Shown: in pieces, positions 7,287 through 16,169 of the stretch | Numbering within the stretch: the first letter of the stretch is position 1 | How the letters are laid out: each line of letters begins with the position of its first letter | Translations under genes and position numbers: made by a program | The notes under the pieces: model-generated | What the model was told of the DNA's origin: nothing | What the model saw: the letters and a program-made list of their open reading frames with translations, nothing else | Databases searched by the model: none | Assembly (NCBI RefSeq): GCF_000723185.1 | Contig: NZ_CBTY010000008.1 | Location: forward strand, 358,677 to 422,676 | Length of the DNA stretch: 64,000 bases | Direction of reading: 5' to 3' | From: Candidatus Nitrosotenuis uzonensis | Lineage (GTDB): Archaea; Thermoproteota; Nitrososphaeria; Nitrososphaerales; Nitrosopumilaceae

Positions 7287-7682
7287 CTATTTTGGATGCG
7301 AGCATATCTCTGCAAGTACGCCACTAAGAGATTTTGGATGTATGAATGTAATTTTTGTTCCTTCAGAGCCATCTCTTATTTTTCCTAGAAATTGAACTCC
7401 ATTACCTTCCATTCTTTTGTATTCTCCTTCTATGTCTTCTGTGGCAAGCGCCATGTGATGTAATCCCTCTCCTTTTTTCTCAAGGAATTTTTTTATCGGA
7501 CTGTCATCACGTGTTGGTTCCATAAGCTCAATTCTTCCGTTTTCAAGCTTTAGTATTGCCAGCCTGACGCCTTCAGTTTCCACAGTTTCAAATATCACCT
7601 TCTCAATGCCGAGCGCCTGCTGGTATTTTTTTGCTGCTTCCTCTACATTGTTTACTGCTATTGCAATGTGATCTATTTTCAT
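7287..7682 (-). CDS. mce: Methylmalonyl-CoA epimerase
   Basis: 131 residues of the vicinal oxygen chelate fold with two beta-alpha-beta-beta-beta modules. The metal ligands sit in DHIAIAVNN (His near residue 4), LHHMALATED (mid-protein) and a C-terminal Glu (LAEICSH). It interconverts the (S) and (R) forms of methylmalonyl-CoA, linking propionyl-CoA carboxylation to the mutase in the 3-hydroxypropionate/4-hydroxybutyrate cycle. Its ATG follows directly after the TAG of the mutase large subunit gene, so it is the last gene of the operon meaB-mcmA1-mce. The length is normal for the family. Confidence 0.92.
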   Translation of the reverse strand: MKIDHIAIAVNNVEEAAKKYQQALGIEKVIFETVETEGVRLAILKLENGRIELMEPTRDDSPIKKFLEKKGEGLHHMALATEDIEGEYKRMEGNGVQFLGKIRDGSEGTKITFIHPKSLSGVLAEICSHPK

Positions 7683-9275
7683 CTAAAATACCTCTTTTGG
7701 CCTGTACTCTCCGAATACCTGACGGAACGTATTGCTTATCTCACCTGTTGTTGCATACAGTTTTACCGAATCAAGGATAAACGGCATCAAATTGTCTGAT
7801 TTTTCTGCTGCGCTCATTAATTTTGATAATGCGTGCTCGACCTTTTTTCCGTCACGCTCTGCCCTGAGCTTTTTTATTGCCTTTCGCTGCTTTTCCCCTA
7901 CAGAGTCATCTATTCGTAATAATTCCTGCTTTGATTCTGCCTCATCTGAGAATTTGTTTACGCCGACTAGCACACGCTCGCCAGAATCAACCTCTTTTTT
8001 GAGGCGATATGCATTCTGTCTTATTTCAGACTGGAAAAACCCTTTCTCTATTGCCTTGAGCGCACCTCCCATTCTTTCTATTTGCTTGAGATATTTCCAT
8101 ACGCCATCCTCAATTTCATCACACAGATACTCTAGGTAGTAAGAGCCTGCCATCGGATCCACCGTCTTTGTGATTCCACTCTCATGCGCCACAATCTGCT
8201 GTGTTCTCAGCGCGATCTTTGCGGATTCGGCAGTAGGCAACGCAAGTGCTTCGTCTCTCGAGTTGGTGTGAAGTGATTGGGTACCGCCCAACACTGCTGC
8301 CATCGTCTGGATTGCAACTCGTACTATGTTATTATCGGGTTGTTGGGCAGTGAGCGACTCGCCGCTGGTCTGAGTATGGAATTTTAGCTGCATTGATTTT
8401 GGGTCTTTTGCATGGAATCTCTCCTTGAGAATTTTTGCGTATACTTTGCGTGCAACTCTAAACTTGGCTATCTCCTCGAAAAACTCGATCGTGCAGCAAA
8501 AGAAAAACGAGAGTCGCGGTGCAAAGTCATCAATTTTCAGTCCTCGTTCAAGACAGGTCTCAATGTACGCGATTGCGTTTGCTATGGTAAACGCTACTTC
8601 TTGTGTTGCAGTGGAGCCTGCCTCCCTCATATGATATCCTGAAATTGATATTGGATACCATTGAGGGACATGCTTTGCACAGTATGCAATCATATCGCCA
8701 ATTAATCTCATTGACGGTTGCGGTGGGTAAATGTACGTGTTTCTTGCGATATATTCTTTGAGGATATCATTTTGTGTTGTACCCCTCAGATCCACACTTT
8801 TGAATCCCTGTGATTCGCCAACTGCGATATAGTATGCCAAAAGTGTAGATGCTGTAGAATTAATTGTCATCGATGTACTCACTTTACCAAGCGGGATTCC
8901 GTCAAACGCAGTAAGCATGTCTTTAAGTGAGGCTATTGAAACGCCGACTTTGCCAACCTCGCCTTCTGCCTGAGGTGCATCTGGGTCATGACCAATCTGG
9001 GTTGGGAGATCAAAGGCCATTGAAAGTCCTGTCTGCCCCTTTTCCAGCATGAACTTGAATCGTTCGTTTGTCTGCTTTGCATCCCCAAATCCAGAATACT
9101 GTCGCATCGTCCAGAATCTCTCCCGGTACATGTCTGCATGTATACCCCGCGTGAACGGGTACTTGCCAGGTTCCTCCTTTGGTCTTTTTTTGGCAGATTG
9201 ATGGTATACCCTATTTACTGGAAAGTTTGAATCTGTGAGAATTTCTTTTGGTTTCTGTTTTTCTGTTTGTGCCAT
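7683..9275 (-). CDS. mcmA1: Methylmalonyl-CoA mutase, large (catalytic) subunit
   Basis: 530 residues covering only the TIM-barrel substrate domain; the B12-binding domain is encoded separately at 13473-13895, as usual in archaea. Family motifs include RQYSGFGDAKQTNERFKFML near residue 55, AFDLPTQIGHDPD and TSGESLTAQQPDNN. It carries out the adenosylcobalamin-dependent rearrangement between (R)-methylmalonyl-CoA and succinyl-CoA. Upstream, 4 nt away, is the MeaB-type chaperone gene; directly downstream is the epimerase. In an autotrophic ammonia oxidizer the direction is toward succinyl-CoA in CO2 fixation (established pathway knowledge). Confidence 0.95.
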   Translation of the reverse strand: MAQTEKQKPKEILTDSNFPVNRVYHQSAKKRPKEEPGKYPFTRGIHADMYRERFWTMRQYSGFGDAKQTNERFKFMLEKGQTGLSMAFDLPTQIGHDPDAPQAEGEVGKVGVSIASLKDMLTAFDGIPLGKVSTSMTINSTASTLLAYYIAVGESQGFKSVDLRGTTQNDILKEYIARNTYIYPPQPSMRLIGDMIAYCAKHVPQWYPISISGYHMREAGSTATQEVAFTIANAIAYIETCLERGLKIDDFAPRLSFFFCCTIEFFEEIAKFRVARKVYAKILKERFHAKDPKSMQLKFHTQTSGESLTAQQPDNNIVRVAIQTMAAVLGGTQSLHTNSRDEALALPTAESAKIALRTQQIVAHESGITKTVDPMAGSYYLEYLCDEIEDGVWKYLKQIERMGGALKAIEKGFFQSEIRQNAYRLKKEVDSGERVLVGVNKFSDEAESKQELLRIDDSVGEKQRKAIKKLRAERDGKKVEHALSKLMSAAEKSDNLMPFILDSVKLYATTGEISNTFRQVFGEYRPKEVF

Positions 9276-9279
9276 GATA

Positions 9280-10203
9280 TCACTTTATGACCGATGCTGT
9301 TATTTTATCTGCCGCTTCAAATGGGTCCAGTTCTTTTGCCTGTAGTCTTGTAAGATATTTTGCATAGTTTTTATCAGATTCCAAGAGCTGATCGACTCTT
9401 GTCTTTACATTATTTATAACAATATCTTTTAGCTCGGTTTCCAGTCTTTTTTGTTCCCTTTCTTTTTGAGATTTTTTCGTTTTTTCCATCAGATCTTTAA
9501 GCTTTTTTGCAAACTCAACAATTCCCTGATTCTTTATAGTCGAGGTCTTTAGAATTATAGGATTTCTCTCAGTCATACCAATGAATTCTTTTACTGATTC
9601 GAACAGCTGGGATGCACCGTCAAGGTCTGCCTTGTTTACAACATAGATGTCTCCGATCTCAGTGATGCCAGCCTTTATTGTCTGAATATTATCTCCAGTA
9701 TGTGGATTGAACACAACCACCGTGATATCTGCAATGTTGGATATTTCTACTTCAGTCTGCCCCGCACCAACGCTCTCAATTATTATTGGATCAAATCCTG
9801 CATACTCTAGCACCCTGATGCTGTTCCTAATTGAGCGCGATATTGCGCCAGTAGCTCCTCGCGACGCTATGCTCCTAATATACAGTCCAGAATCAGTCGA
9901 CTCTGTCATGCGTACACGGTCGCCAAGAATTGCTCCTCCTGTGAGATGGCTTGTCGGGTCCACCGCAAGAACCGCTGCCTTGTAACCGAGCTTTTTGAGC
10001 GCAATTGAGGTCTTGTTTATCAGTGAGCTTTTGCCAGCTCCTGCAGGCCCTGTAATTCCTATTACCGTGGACTTGCCAGAGCTCTTGAAAATTTTTTTTA
10101 CAATCTGTCTGGCTTTTTTTTCATCATTTTCTATGATCGATATTGCCTTGGCAATTGCACCGCGTTTTCCTTTTTTTAATTCGGATAAAAGATCCAACCA
10201 CAT
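9280..10203 (-). CDS. meaB: MeaB/ArgK-type G3E GTPase, mutase chaperone
   Basis: 307 residues. The P-loop GPAGAGKSS is near residue 51, AVDPTSHLTGGAILGDRVRM follows (Switch region), ESVGAGQTEVE is the Switch II-type motif, and NKADLDG is the guanine-specificity motif. A C-terminal helical dimerisation arm is present. MeaB GTPases load and protect adenosylcobalamin on methylmalonyl-CoA mutase. Adjacency to mcmA1, with 4 nt between them, supports this over the older label of arginine/ornithine transport kinase. It is the first gene of the operon. Confidence 0.93.
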   Translation of the reverse strand: MWLDLLSELKKGKRGAIAKAISIIENDEKKARQIVKKIFKSSGKSTVIGITGPAGAGKSSLINKTSIALKKLGYKAAVLAVDPTSHLTGGAILGDRVRMTESTDSGLYIRSIASRGATGAISRSIRNSIRVLEYAGFDPIIIESVGAGQTEVEISNIADITVVVFNPHTGDNIQTIKAGITEIGDIYVVNKADLDGASQLFESVKEFIGMTERNPIILKTSTIKNQGIVEFAKKLKDLMEKTKKSQKEREQKRLETELKDIVINNVKTRVDQLLESDKNYAKYLTRLQAKELDPFEAADKITASVIK

Positions 10204-10239
10204 ATTCTCAATTTTGCTTAAATAAATTCTTGTTGTGCT

Positions 10240-10650
10240 CTAGTCAAGCTGGCTGAATATTATACTGCCGCGAGGCTCACCCACGTTATGAATATCGATC
10301 TTAATTCCAATCTTTCCTAGCTCTTCATGCTCTGCCACAAATGTTACTGGCATCGAACGCCACCCGTACTGCGGCGCCGAGCCAAATGGAACATAGGTAG
10401 TAAAGCTTGACGATTCAAATATTCTCTGGAAGCTTGACTCCATTCCAAGAATTTCCAGTGTCACACGTTTTGTCTTTTTTGTCGTATCGTCAAATGTTAT
10501 CTGCACGGATTTTTTTTCAGGATCAAACAAGGCATCGACGTGAAATATCTGAGAGTACTTTTCAGATACGTGAACATTCTGAACCACTGATAACCCAATA
10601 CCGAACGCAAATATTGTGGCCACCGCGGCAAGGATTAGTTTTTTGTTCAA
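10240..10650 (-). CDS. Small membrane-anchored or secreted protein
   Basis: 136 residues. A single hydrophobic N-terminal helix (residues 5-24) precedes a beta-rich domain with no Cys and no recognised motif. The TTG start overlaps the TGA of the aminopeptidase gene (TTGA), so it is co-transcribed and probably translationally coupled to it. It may be an extracytoplasmic domain held by an uncleaved signal anchor. No function can be assigned; the tight coupling suggests a link with the peptidase or simply operon sharing. Confidence 0.65.
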   Translation of the reverse strand: MNKKLILAAVATIFAFGIGLSVVQNVHVSEKYSQIFHVDALFDPEKKSVQITFDDTTKKTKRVTLEILGMESSFQRIFESSSFTTYVPFGSAPQYGWRSMPVTFVAEHEELGKIGIKIDIHNVGEPRGSIIFSQLD

Positions 10651-13193
10651 GCGTACTCGCGTCTCATCCTGTTAAGGAATGCGTTGTTTATTCTAATACG
10701 TTCAAGTGTCTGCTCCAGCGTCCTTTCTGTTCCCGGAGTTGGGTTTGACCTGAAAAATGACCTTATTTCTTGCTCCATCTTGTCTGTAGCAACTGCGGAA
10801 ATACTAGCAATTATCCTGTTAAGTAATGGGCTGCCTGCCCCAACTTTGACCCGTATACGCTTCCAGTTCTGCTTCAGCCAGGGCCAGAGTATGTTTTTGC
10901 CATAATAGTTTGCCGCCGTCTGAACTACAGGCAGGTGCATGTTCTGAGAGCGTACCTCATCTGTCTGGGAGAATTTAAGCGTCCTGAGTAAGAGTTTTGG
11001 ATCCTTGAAACTACACATTGCAGAAAGAAACCTCATTTTTTCCTCCTGCGATTTTGCCTTCCTATAAAGTGCAAGTAGCTTTGCATAAGTTCGTGAATCT
11101 CCATTCCATGCAGCAATTGAAAATACCGTACCCTGTATGTCAGGATTAAGTGATGATGAATCTTTCATGTACTTGACAAATCTTTTGTTTGCCTCATCGA
11201 TTATCTCTTCATCATCCAGTCTGCCCAGAGCCCCAATTACCTGCGCTCTGAGTAGGGCGTTAGTATGCGGTTCGTTCTTTTTTGCATCCCAACCAAGCCG
11301 ATAGAACACTTTTTTGAAGAACTCGTGTGCGATGTTTTTTATCATGTATGAGAAAGGCTCATCAATTGTTCTCAGATATAATGAAAATAGGTTGCTCGCA
11401 ACGTTTGAGATTGCAATGTAATCATCCTCGTTTTCGTATGCATCCGCAAATTCCAGGTATGTCTGTGATTGCTCATCGCCAGAAACGCACAGGGCAAATA
11501 GGTCGTTCTGGGCAGCCCATCTGTCCACATGAGAGATTTCTTTTGCCACGATCATTGATTTTAGATTATACAAAAGATCCTGTGAGTATTTTACGCGGTA
11601 AAATCCAGGGCGTCCCGAATTTACCACAATGTCATTCGCATTGAATCTGAGATACTCCTGCCGCTTTGTTACAAGTTTGGTTATTGTTTTTTTGCCGCTT
11701 TTAATTGAGACTGGTATGTACCACAATCCATTCTGCTTACCTTTTTTCTCAAGTACGAATCTTTTCTGGCTCAGAATTAATGTTGAATTTTTGGTTTGTA
11801 CCTCAACTAGTGGGAAACCGACCTGCCCAATCCAGGAATTTACCATTGCCCTGACAGGCATTCTTGCAGCCTTTCCTATTTCGTTCCAGAGGTCATCGCC
11901 CTTTGCGTTTTGGTAAGAGTATTTTTTTAAATATGCCCGCAGACCCTGACGGAATTTATCCTCTCCCACATAATGCTCAAGCATTCGCAGGACACATCCT
12001 CCTTTATCATATGATATAGCATCAAAAATCTCTCTGATTTCTGATGGAAGCTTGACCTTGACATCTATAGGATGTGATGAATGTAATGCATCAAGTCCCA
12101 TAGCTGTGTTCATCGTATCTTCAAGGAATTGGTCCCACAACTTCCACTTAGGATAGAACCTGTCAACGAACTTTGTTGCCATAAATGTTGCAAACGATTC
12201 ATTGAGCCACAGGTCATTCCACCACTTCATTGTGACCAAATTGCCAAACCACTGATGAGCAAGCTCGTGTGAGACTACTTCTGCAATGAACTGTTTTGTC
12301 TGTGTCGACGATGTCTTGGGATCATACAGCAGTATTGTCTCACGGAATGTTATTGCGCCCCAGTTTTCCATGGCCCCAGATGCGAAATCAGGCACTGCAA
12401 TAAGATCAAGCTTTGGTAGTGGATACTTTATTCCAAAGTATTTCTCGTAGGACGCCACGAGCCTTTTACACAAATCTAGTGCGAATCTGCCTTTCTTGCT
12501 GTTTCCCTTGGTAGTGACTATTCGATATTGTACTTTGCCTTGTTTTGATGTCAGAAATTCAAACTCGCCTACTCCAAGGTATAGAAGATATGTAGACATG
12601 ATAGGCGTGCGAGCAAACTTGTATTCGATTTTGGAGCCCATCTGCCTTTTTGAGACCAGATTCATATTCGATATTGCAGTATGATGCTTTTCTGCAATTA
12701 TTGTGATATCAAATGTGGCTTTGGCTTCAGGCTCATCTACGCATGGAAATGCTCTGCGCGCATCGGCTGCCTCAAACTGGGTGGTAGCAAGATACTTTAT
12801 CTTGCCTGATTTGTCCAAGTACTTGCTGCGGTAGAATCCGACCAGCCGGTCGTTGAGAATTCCGGAAAACTCGATTAGTATCTTAACCCTGCCGCTTATC
12901 TTCTTTGGAAGGTGTATTGTCAGCGATTCGGTTTTTTTATCGAGTTTTGTCTTGGCGTTTATTGTATTTTCCCCATACATCACGCTGCATTTTTTTATCA
13001 AAAGCTCTGCCGCATCAAGGCGTATCGTGTTTGTCGGCTTTTTGACGTACGCATCAAGTACCTCACTTGCAAGGAATGTAAAGTTGCTAAAAATTGGCTC
13101 AAATCTCAGAGTATAATTTACAGGTTTTAGATGCACGCGTTTTGGAGAATTTGTTGCCTTTATGTATATTACCTGAGAAATCCCATCGATCAA
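10647..13193 (-). CDS. M1-family zinc aminopeptidase
   Basis: 848 residues, full length for the M1 (tricorn-interacting factor / aminopeptidase N) family. GAMEN is near residue 274 and the zinc motif HELAH near 310, followed 18 residues later by the third ligand in NESFAT. A catalytic Tyr region lies further on (SYDKGG). An N-terminal saddle beta domain and a C-terminal ERAP1-like helical domain complete the enzyme. It has no signal peptide, so it acts in the cytosol, probably trimming peptides made by the proteasome. The start is TTG. It is divergent from the small coiled-coil gene at 13265 and coupled to the small membrane protein downstream. Confidence 0.92.
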   Translation of the reverse strand: MIDGISQVIYIKATNSPKRVHLKPVNYTLRFEPIFSNFTFLASEVLDAYVKKPTNTIRLDAAELLIKKCSVMYGENTINAKTKLDKKTESLTIHLPKKISGRVKILIEFSGILNDRLVGFYRSKYLDKSGKIKYLATTQFEAADARRAFPCVDEPEAKATFDITIIAEKHHTAISNMNLVSKRQMGSKIEYKFARTPIMSTYLLYLGVGEFEFLTSKQGKVQYRIVTTKGNSKKGRFALDLCKRLVASYEKYFGIKYPLPKLDLIAVPDFASGAMENWGAITFRETILLYDPKTSSTQTKQFIAEVVSHELAHQWFGNLVTMKWWNDLWLNESFATFMATKFVDRFYPKWKLWDQFLEDTMNTAMGLDALHSSHPIDVKVKLPSEIREIFDAISYDKGGCVLRMLEHYVGEDKFRQGLRAYLKKYSYQNAKGDDLWNEIGKAARMPVRAMVNSWIGQVGFPLVEVQTKNSTLILSQKRFVLEKKGKQNGLWYIPVSIKSGKKTITKLVTKRQEYLRFNANDIVVNSGRPGFYRVKYSQDLLYNLKSMIVAKEISHVDRWAAQNDLFALCVSGDEQSQTYLEFADAYENEDDYIAISNVASNLFSLYLRTIDEPFSYMIKNIAHEFFKKVFYRLGWDAKKNEPHTNALLRAQVIGALGRLDDEEIIDEANKRFVKYMKDSSSLNPDIQGTVFSIAAWNGDSRTYAKLLALYRKAKSQEEKMRFLSAMCSFKDPKLLLRTLKFSQTDEVRSQNMHLPVVQTAANYYGKNILWPWLKQNWKRIRVKVGAGSPLLNRIIASISAVATDKMEQEIRSFFRSNPTPGTERTLEQTLERIRINNAFLNRMRREYA

Positions 13194-13264
13194 TGAAGCG
13201 CTAGCTTTTGATCAGCTGCAAGCACAGGAGATCGGTTTTATCGATTTGCCCTCCACAATCTAAC

Positions 13265-13441
13265 ATGACATTGGATGAATGGACAGGTAAGCAAGATAAG
13301 ATCAGATTTGAAAAATCGCTATTTTCCCATGAACGTGTAGCGCTTGATTCGCTCAAGGAGAGGATTTTGGAACTTGAACGCATGCGTGACCAGATACTGT
13401 ACGAGCTTGACAAACTCGGCAAAATACTGCAAAATCATTAA
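13265..13441 (+). CDS. Small coiled-coil protein
   Basis: 58 residues. The C-terminal 35 residues form a heptad-rich helix (ALDSLKERILELERMRDQIL). The ATG at 13265 is 27 nt from the centre of TTTATCG, so a longer N-terminal extension starting at 13208 is unlikely. It lies 31 bp before the mutase small subunit gene, which has its own TATA box. No Cys, no TM helix, no recognised family; it may oligomerise or bind a partner through the helix. Confidence 0.6.
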   Translation: MTLDEWTGKQDKIRFEKSLFSHERVALDSLKERILELERMRDQILYELDKLGKILQNH

Positions 13442-13472
13442 GTTTTAAAATCCATGCGATCAACTCAACATC

Positions 13473-13895
13473 ATGGCACAAAAGCTTGCATCAAGGCGCG
13501 TTAAGATTCTAGTTGCAAAACTCGGGCTGGATGGCCACGATAGGGGGGCACTCGTATTGTGCCGAGCTTTTAGAGATGCAGGAATGGAAGTAATTTATTC
13601 AGGGCTTTTTGCCACGCCAGAGCGCGTAGCTCAGATTGCCGAGGATGAAGACGTAGATGCTGTAGCACTGAGCCTTCTTAATGGCGCACATAACACGCTA
13701 TTTCCAAGGGTCGTAAAAGAACTTCAGAAAAAAGGGCTCAGGGATGTATTAGTGGTAGGCGGCGGCGTCATACCCGAAGAGGACAAAAAAGGTCTTGAGA
13801 AATCAGGAATCTCCAAGGTTTTTGGGCCAGGATCGCCGCTTCCTGCAATTATAGACCACATCAATTCCGGCGTTGCAAAGCTGAGAAAAATTTAG
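13473..13895 (+). CDS. mcmA2: Methylmalonyl-CoA mutase, small B12-binding subunit
   Basis: 140 residues of the cobalamin-binding Rossmann domain. The base-off/His-on motif DGHDRG is near residue 19, where the His ligates cobalt, followed by SLLNGAHNT (the S-x-L element) and the GGGVIPEED (GG) motif. It forms the holo-mutase with the catalytic subunit encoded at 7683-9275 on the other strand, 4 kb away. GTTTTAAAATCC is centred 26 nt before the ATG, giving an independent promoter. The gene is convergent with ilvC with no intergenic base. Confidence 0.95.
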   Translation: MAQKLASRRVKILVAKLGLDGHDRGALVLCRAFRDAGMEVIYSGLFATPERVAQIAEDEDVDAVALSLLNGAHNTLFPRVVKELQKKGLRDVLVVGGGVIPEEDKKGLEKSGISKVFGPGSPLPAIIDHINSGVAKLRKI

Positions 13896-14894
13896 CTATT
13901 CCTTAGAGTCCGGCCACATCATCTGACGCATCTTCTTGCCGACTTGTTCAATTTGGTGCTGCTCGAGCTGCTTCATGTATCTGTCAAAGGCGTTCTTGCC
14001 GTTCTTTTGGTATTCGGATATCCATTCTTCATTGAACGTTCCGTCTTGAATCATTTGAAGTACTTTTTTCATTTTGGCCTTTACATCTTTGTCCATCACC
14101 ATAGGCCCTCGTGTAAGTCCTCCATATCTTGCAGTCTCTGAAACGCGCCTCCACATGCCATTTATGCCGTAACGTTGTATCATATCAACAATCAGCTTCA
14201 GCTCATGAAGGACTTCAAAATATGCAATCTCCGGTTGATATCCTGCCTCAACTAGTGTTTCAAAAGAGTTTACCACCATAGACGCACATCCGCCGCAAAG
14301 GTCTGCCTGCTCGCCAAACCAGTCAGTTTCAACCTCTTCTTTGAACGTGGTCTGTATCAGTCCTGCCCTAGCAGAGCCTATTCCCTTTGCAAGACCGAGC
14401 GTTCTGTCCCATGCAGTTCCTGTTTTGTCTTGATATACTGCAACTATTGATGGCGTGCCAAATCCTTCAAGGTATGTCTCTCTTACTTTGGAGCCTGGTC
14501 CTTTTGGTGCCACCATGATGATATCAACGTCCTGCGGTGCTGGAATCCAGCCCCAGTGAATCGCTGCCGCATGTGAAAATGACAATGCCTTTCCTTTTGA
14601 GAGGTTTGGTCCTATTTCCTCCCTGTACACCTTGGCCTGAATCATGTCTGGAATCAGTACGTGTATTATATCGCCTTGTTTTGTCGCCTCGGCAACAGAC
14701 ATGACTGTGTGGCCATCTTTTTTGGCTTTCTCCCACGTCGGGCTGCCCTCCCTTAGGCCAACTATTACCTTCAGGCCGGAATCTTTGAGGTTATTTGCTT
14801 GGGCATCACCCTGAATTCCATATCCAATTACAGATATGGTCTGGTTCTTAATAGGATCAAGGCTGATTTCGTTGTCCTTCCATGTCTTTGCCAT
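13896..14894 (-). CDS. ilvC: Ketol-acid reductoisomerase (class I)
   Basis: 332 residues. The N-terminal Rossmann domain carries GYGIQGDAQANN near residue 24, and the knotted C-terminal domain has the Mg ligands in EVETDWFGEQADLCGG and the later FEVLHELKLIVD. It converts 2-acetolactate or 2-aceto-2-hydroxybutyrate into the dihydroxy acid in valine, leucine and isoleucine synthesis, using NAD(P)H. It is a single-gene unit here, with no other ilv gene alongside. The length is normal for the short class. Confidence 0.95.
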   Translation of the reverse strand: MAKTWKDNEISLDPIKNQTISVIGYGIQGDAQANNLKDSGLKVIVGLREGSPTWEKAKKDGHTVMSVAEATKQGDIIHVLIPDMIQAKVYREEIGPNLSKGKALSFSHAAAIHWGWIPAPQDVDIIMVAPKGPGSKVRETYLEGFGTPSIVAVYQDKTGTAWDRTLGLAKGIGSARAGLIQTTFKEEVETDWFGEQADLCGGCASMVVNSFETLVEAGYQPEIAYFEVLHELKLIVDMIQRYGINGMWRRVSETARYGGLTRGPMVMDKDVKAKMKKVLQMIQDGTFNEEWISEYQKNGKNAFDRYMKQLEQHQIEQVGKKMRQMMWPDSKE

Positions 14895-14930
14895 GAGTGC
14901 TGTAAATTAAGAGAGAATAAAAACCATAAG

Positions 14931-15050
14931 TCAGATTTGCAATATCTTGTTACATGAGAGGCAACGAACTCTCACAGTGTTGCCTTCCAGCCTTTGGAAC
15001 TTTTTTGAGCCGCAATCAGGACAAATTGGGCAGGCCCTTAGCCCTTTCAT
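14931..15050 (-). CDS. 39-residue zinc-ribbon protein
   Basis: A short gene read MKGLRACPICPDCGSKKF...RCLSCNKILQI. CPICPDCG and CLSC give two Cys pairs about 17 residues apart, a minimal zinc ribbon of the type seen in RNA polymerase or TFB-like knuckles. It starts 39 bp after the stop of the EF-Tu-like gene on the same strand and could be its operon partner. Codon use and Cys spacing make chance unlikely. Function unknown; nucleic-acid or protein binding is inferred. Confidence 0.65.
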   Translation of the reverse strand: MKGLRACPICPDCGSKKFQRLEGNTVRVRCLSCNKILQI

Positions 15051-15089
15051 GACTGTGAAGACAAGATGTGTCTAATTAACAGTGCTGTG

Positions 15090-16010
15090 TTATTTTATCT
15101 GGCCGCTACCGAGTATTCTTATGGTTTGTGATTCTGGCTTGAGCACCACACAAATATCGCCTTTGTTGAATACGGCCGGCTTGTCAAGAGTTAGTTTTAA
15201 CGGTGAGATTGAGGAAAACTTTGCAGGTTTTATCTGCAGCCCTATATTCACAAGGCACATTTGATTTGGAGTAATATCCCCTTTGTAGAAGGGGTTTTTT
15301 ACAAAGTCGATTTCAAGTTCGGTGCTAACCTGCTCATCTGATGGCGCACACAGTATGTCGCCACGTCCCACCTGATCAGGATTTACGCCCTTTACTGCAA
15401 GGCCAACGCGCGCAGGTGATTCTGCCTCTTCAACCGGATCATCGTGCATTTGAATCGACTTTATTAGAACGTCAACTCCTGCTGGCATTAGTTTTAGATT
15501 ATCATATTGTTTTATCTTGCCCCTTGCAACTTTGCCTAGGATTACAGTGCCTACTCCCTTTACATCAAAACAATGATCAATTACGACTCTGCTGCCACCT
15601 TGCTGCGATATTTGTTCCAGTTTGTCAGTAGTCTCCTTTATCTTCTCAGGCTCCACTTTGAGATAATCTGCAAGAACTGTGTTTTTTATCATTGTGGCAA
15701 GCAGGTTTTCGTCCACATCGTAGCTATGGGAAAGTACCCCCTCTTTCTTTTTTAGGCTGTCAAGGGCCACAATCTGTTCTCCTACAAACTTGTCAAGCTT
15801 GGTAATATGGAATATCACATATTCGGCAAGGTTTATTGTTTGCAAAAGCGGCTGGATTTTTTCTGGAAAGCCGTTTGGGATAGTGTACGTTCTTATCACG
15901 TCAGATTCTTTTTTGTCATACATTGTCATGTCCGTGACAGTTCCCTTCTTTCCAAACTGAGCTGCAATTGATTGATCCCCGAGGACTACAAAGTTTACCG
16001 ATTTTACCAA
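15090..16010 (-). CDS. EF-Tu/SelB-like protein with degenerate G domain
   Basis: 306 residues. Residues ~185-300 are two EF-Tu-type beta barrels (GVGTVILGKVARGKIKQYDNLKLMP is the domain II signature). The N-terminal third has the size and position of the GTPase domain but lacks a P-loop (LGDQSIAAQFGKKGT) and has no DxxG or NKxD. It is therefore a translation-factor relative unlikely to hydrolyse GTP. Archaeal paralogues of this kind related to SelB are known even where selenocysteine is absent; their role is unclear. The start is TTG, with a TATATTATTG box 27 nt upstream. A zinc-ribbon gene follows. Confidence 0.75.
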   Translation of the reverse strand: MVKSVNFVVLGDQSIAAQFGKKGTVTDMTMYDKKESDVIRTYTIPNGFPEKIQPLLQTINLAEYVIFHITKLDKFVGEQIVALDSLKKKEGVLSHSYDVDENLLATMIKNTVLADYLKVEPEKIKETTDKLEQISQQGGSRVVIDHCFDVKGVGTVILGKVARGKIKQYDNLKLMPAGVDVLIKSIQMHDDPVEEAESPARVGLAVKGVNPDQVGRGDILCAPSDEQVSTELEIDFVKNPFYKGDITPNQMCLVNIGLQIKPAKFSSISPLKLTLDKPAVFNKGDICVVLKPESQTIRILGSGQIK

Positions 16011-16084
16011 CGAATTCAGATAAAAAATTAGTCAATAATATACTGTTTGGAAAACAATTACTATCAGAAAGACAATCTTATTGC

Positions 16085-16168
16085 ATGGAGCAGTTAGTCC
16101 CGATAATCTTAATTATTGCTGCAGCCATTAGTGTTGCGATAATTGCGATAGTCAGACTATTCAGATAA
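16085..16168 (+). CDS. 27-residue single-TM microprotein
   Basis: A short ORF beginning MEQLVPIILIIAAAISV and ending IVRLFR. It is almost entirely one hydrophobic helix of about 20 residues with a basic C-terminal end. It fits between the divergent EF-Tu-like gene and the convergent hydrolase gene, and a TTACTATC box is centred about 25 nt before the ATG. Small membrane proteins of this kind are plausible, but a chance ORF cannot be excluded. Confidence 0.4.
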   Translation: MEQLVPIILIIAAAISVAIIAIVRLFR

Positions 16169-16169
16169 C

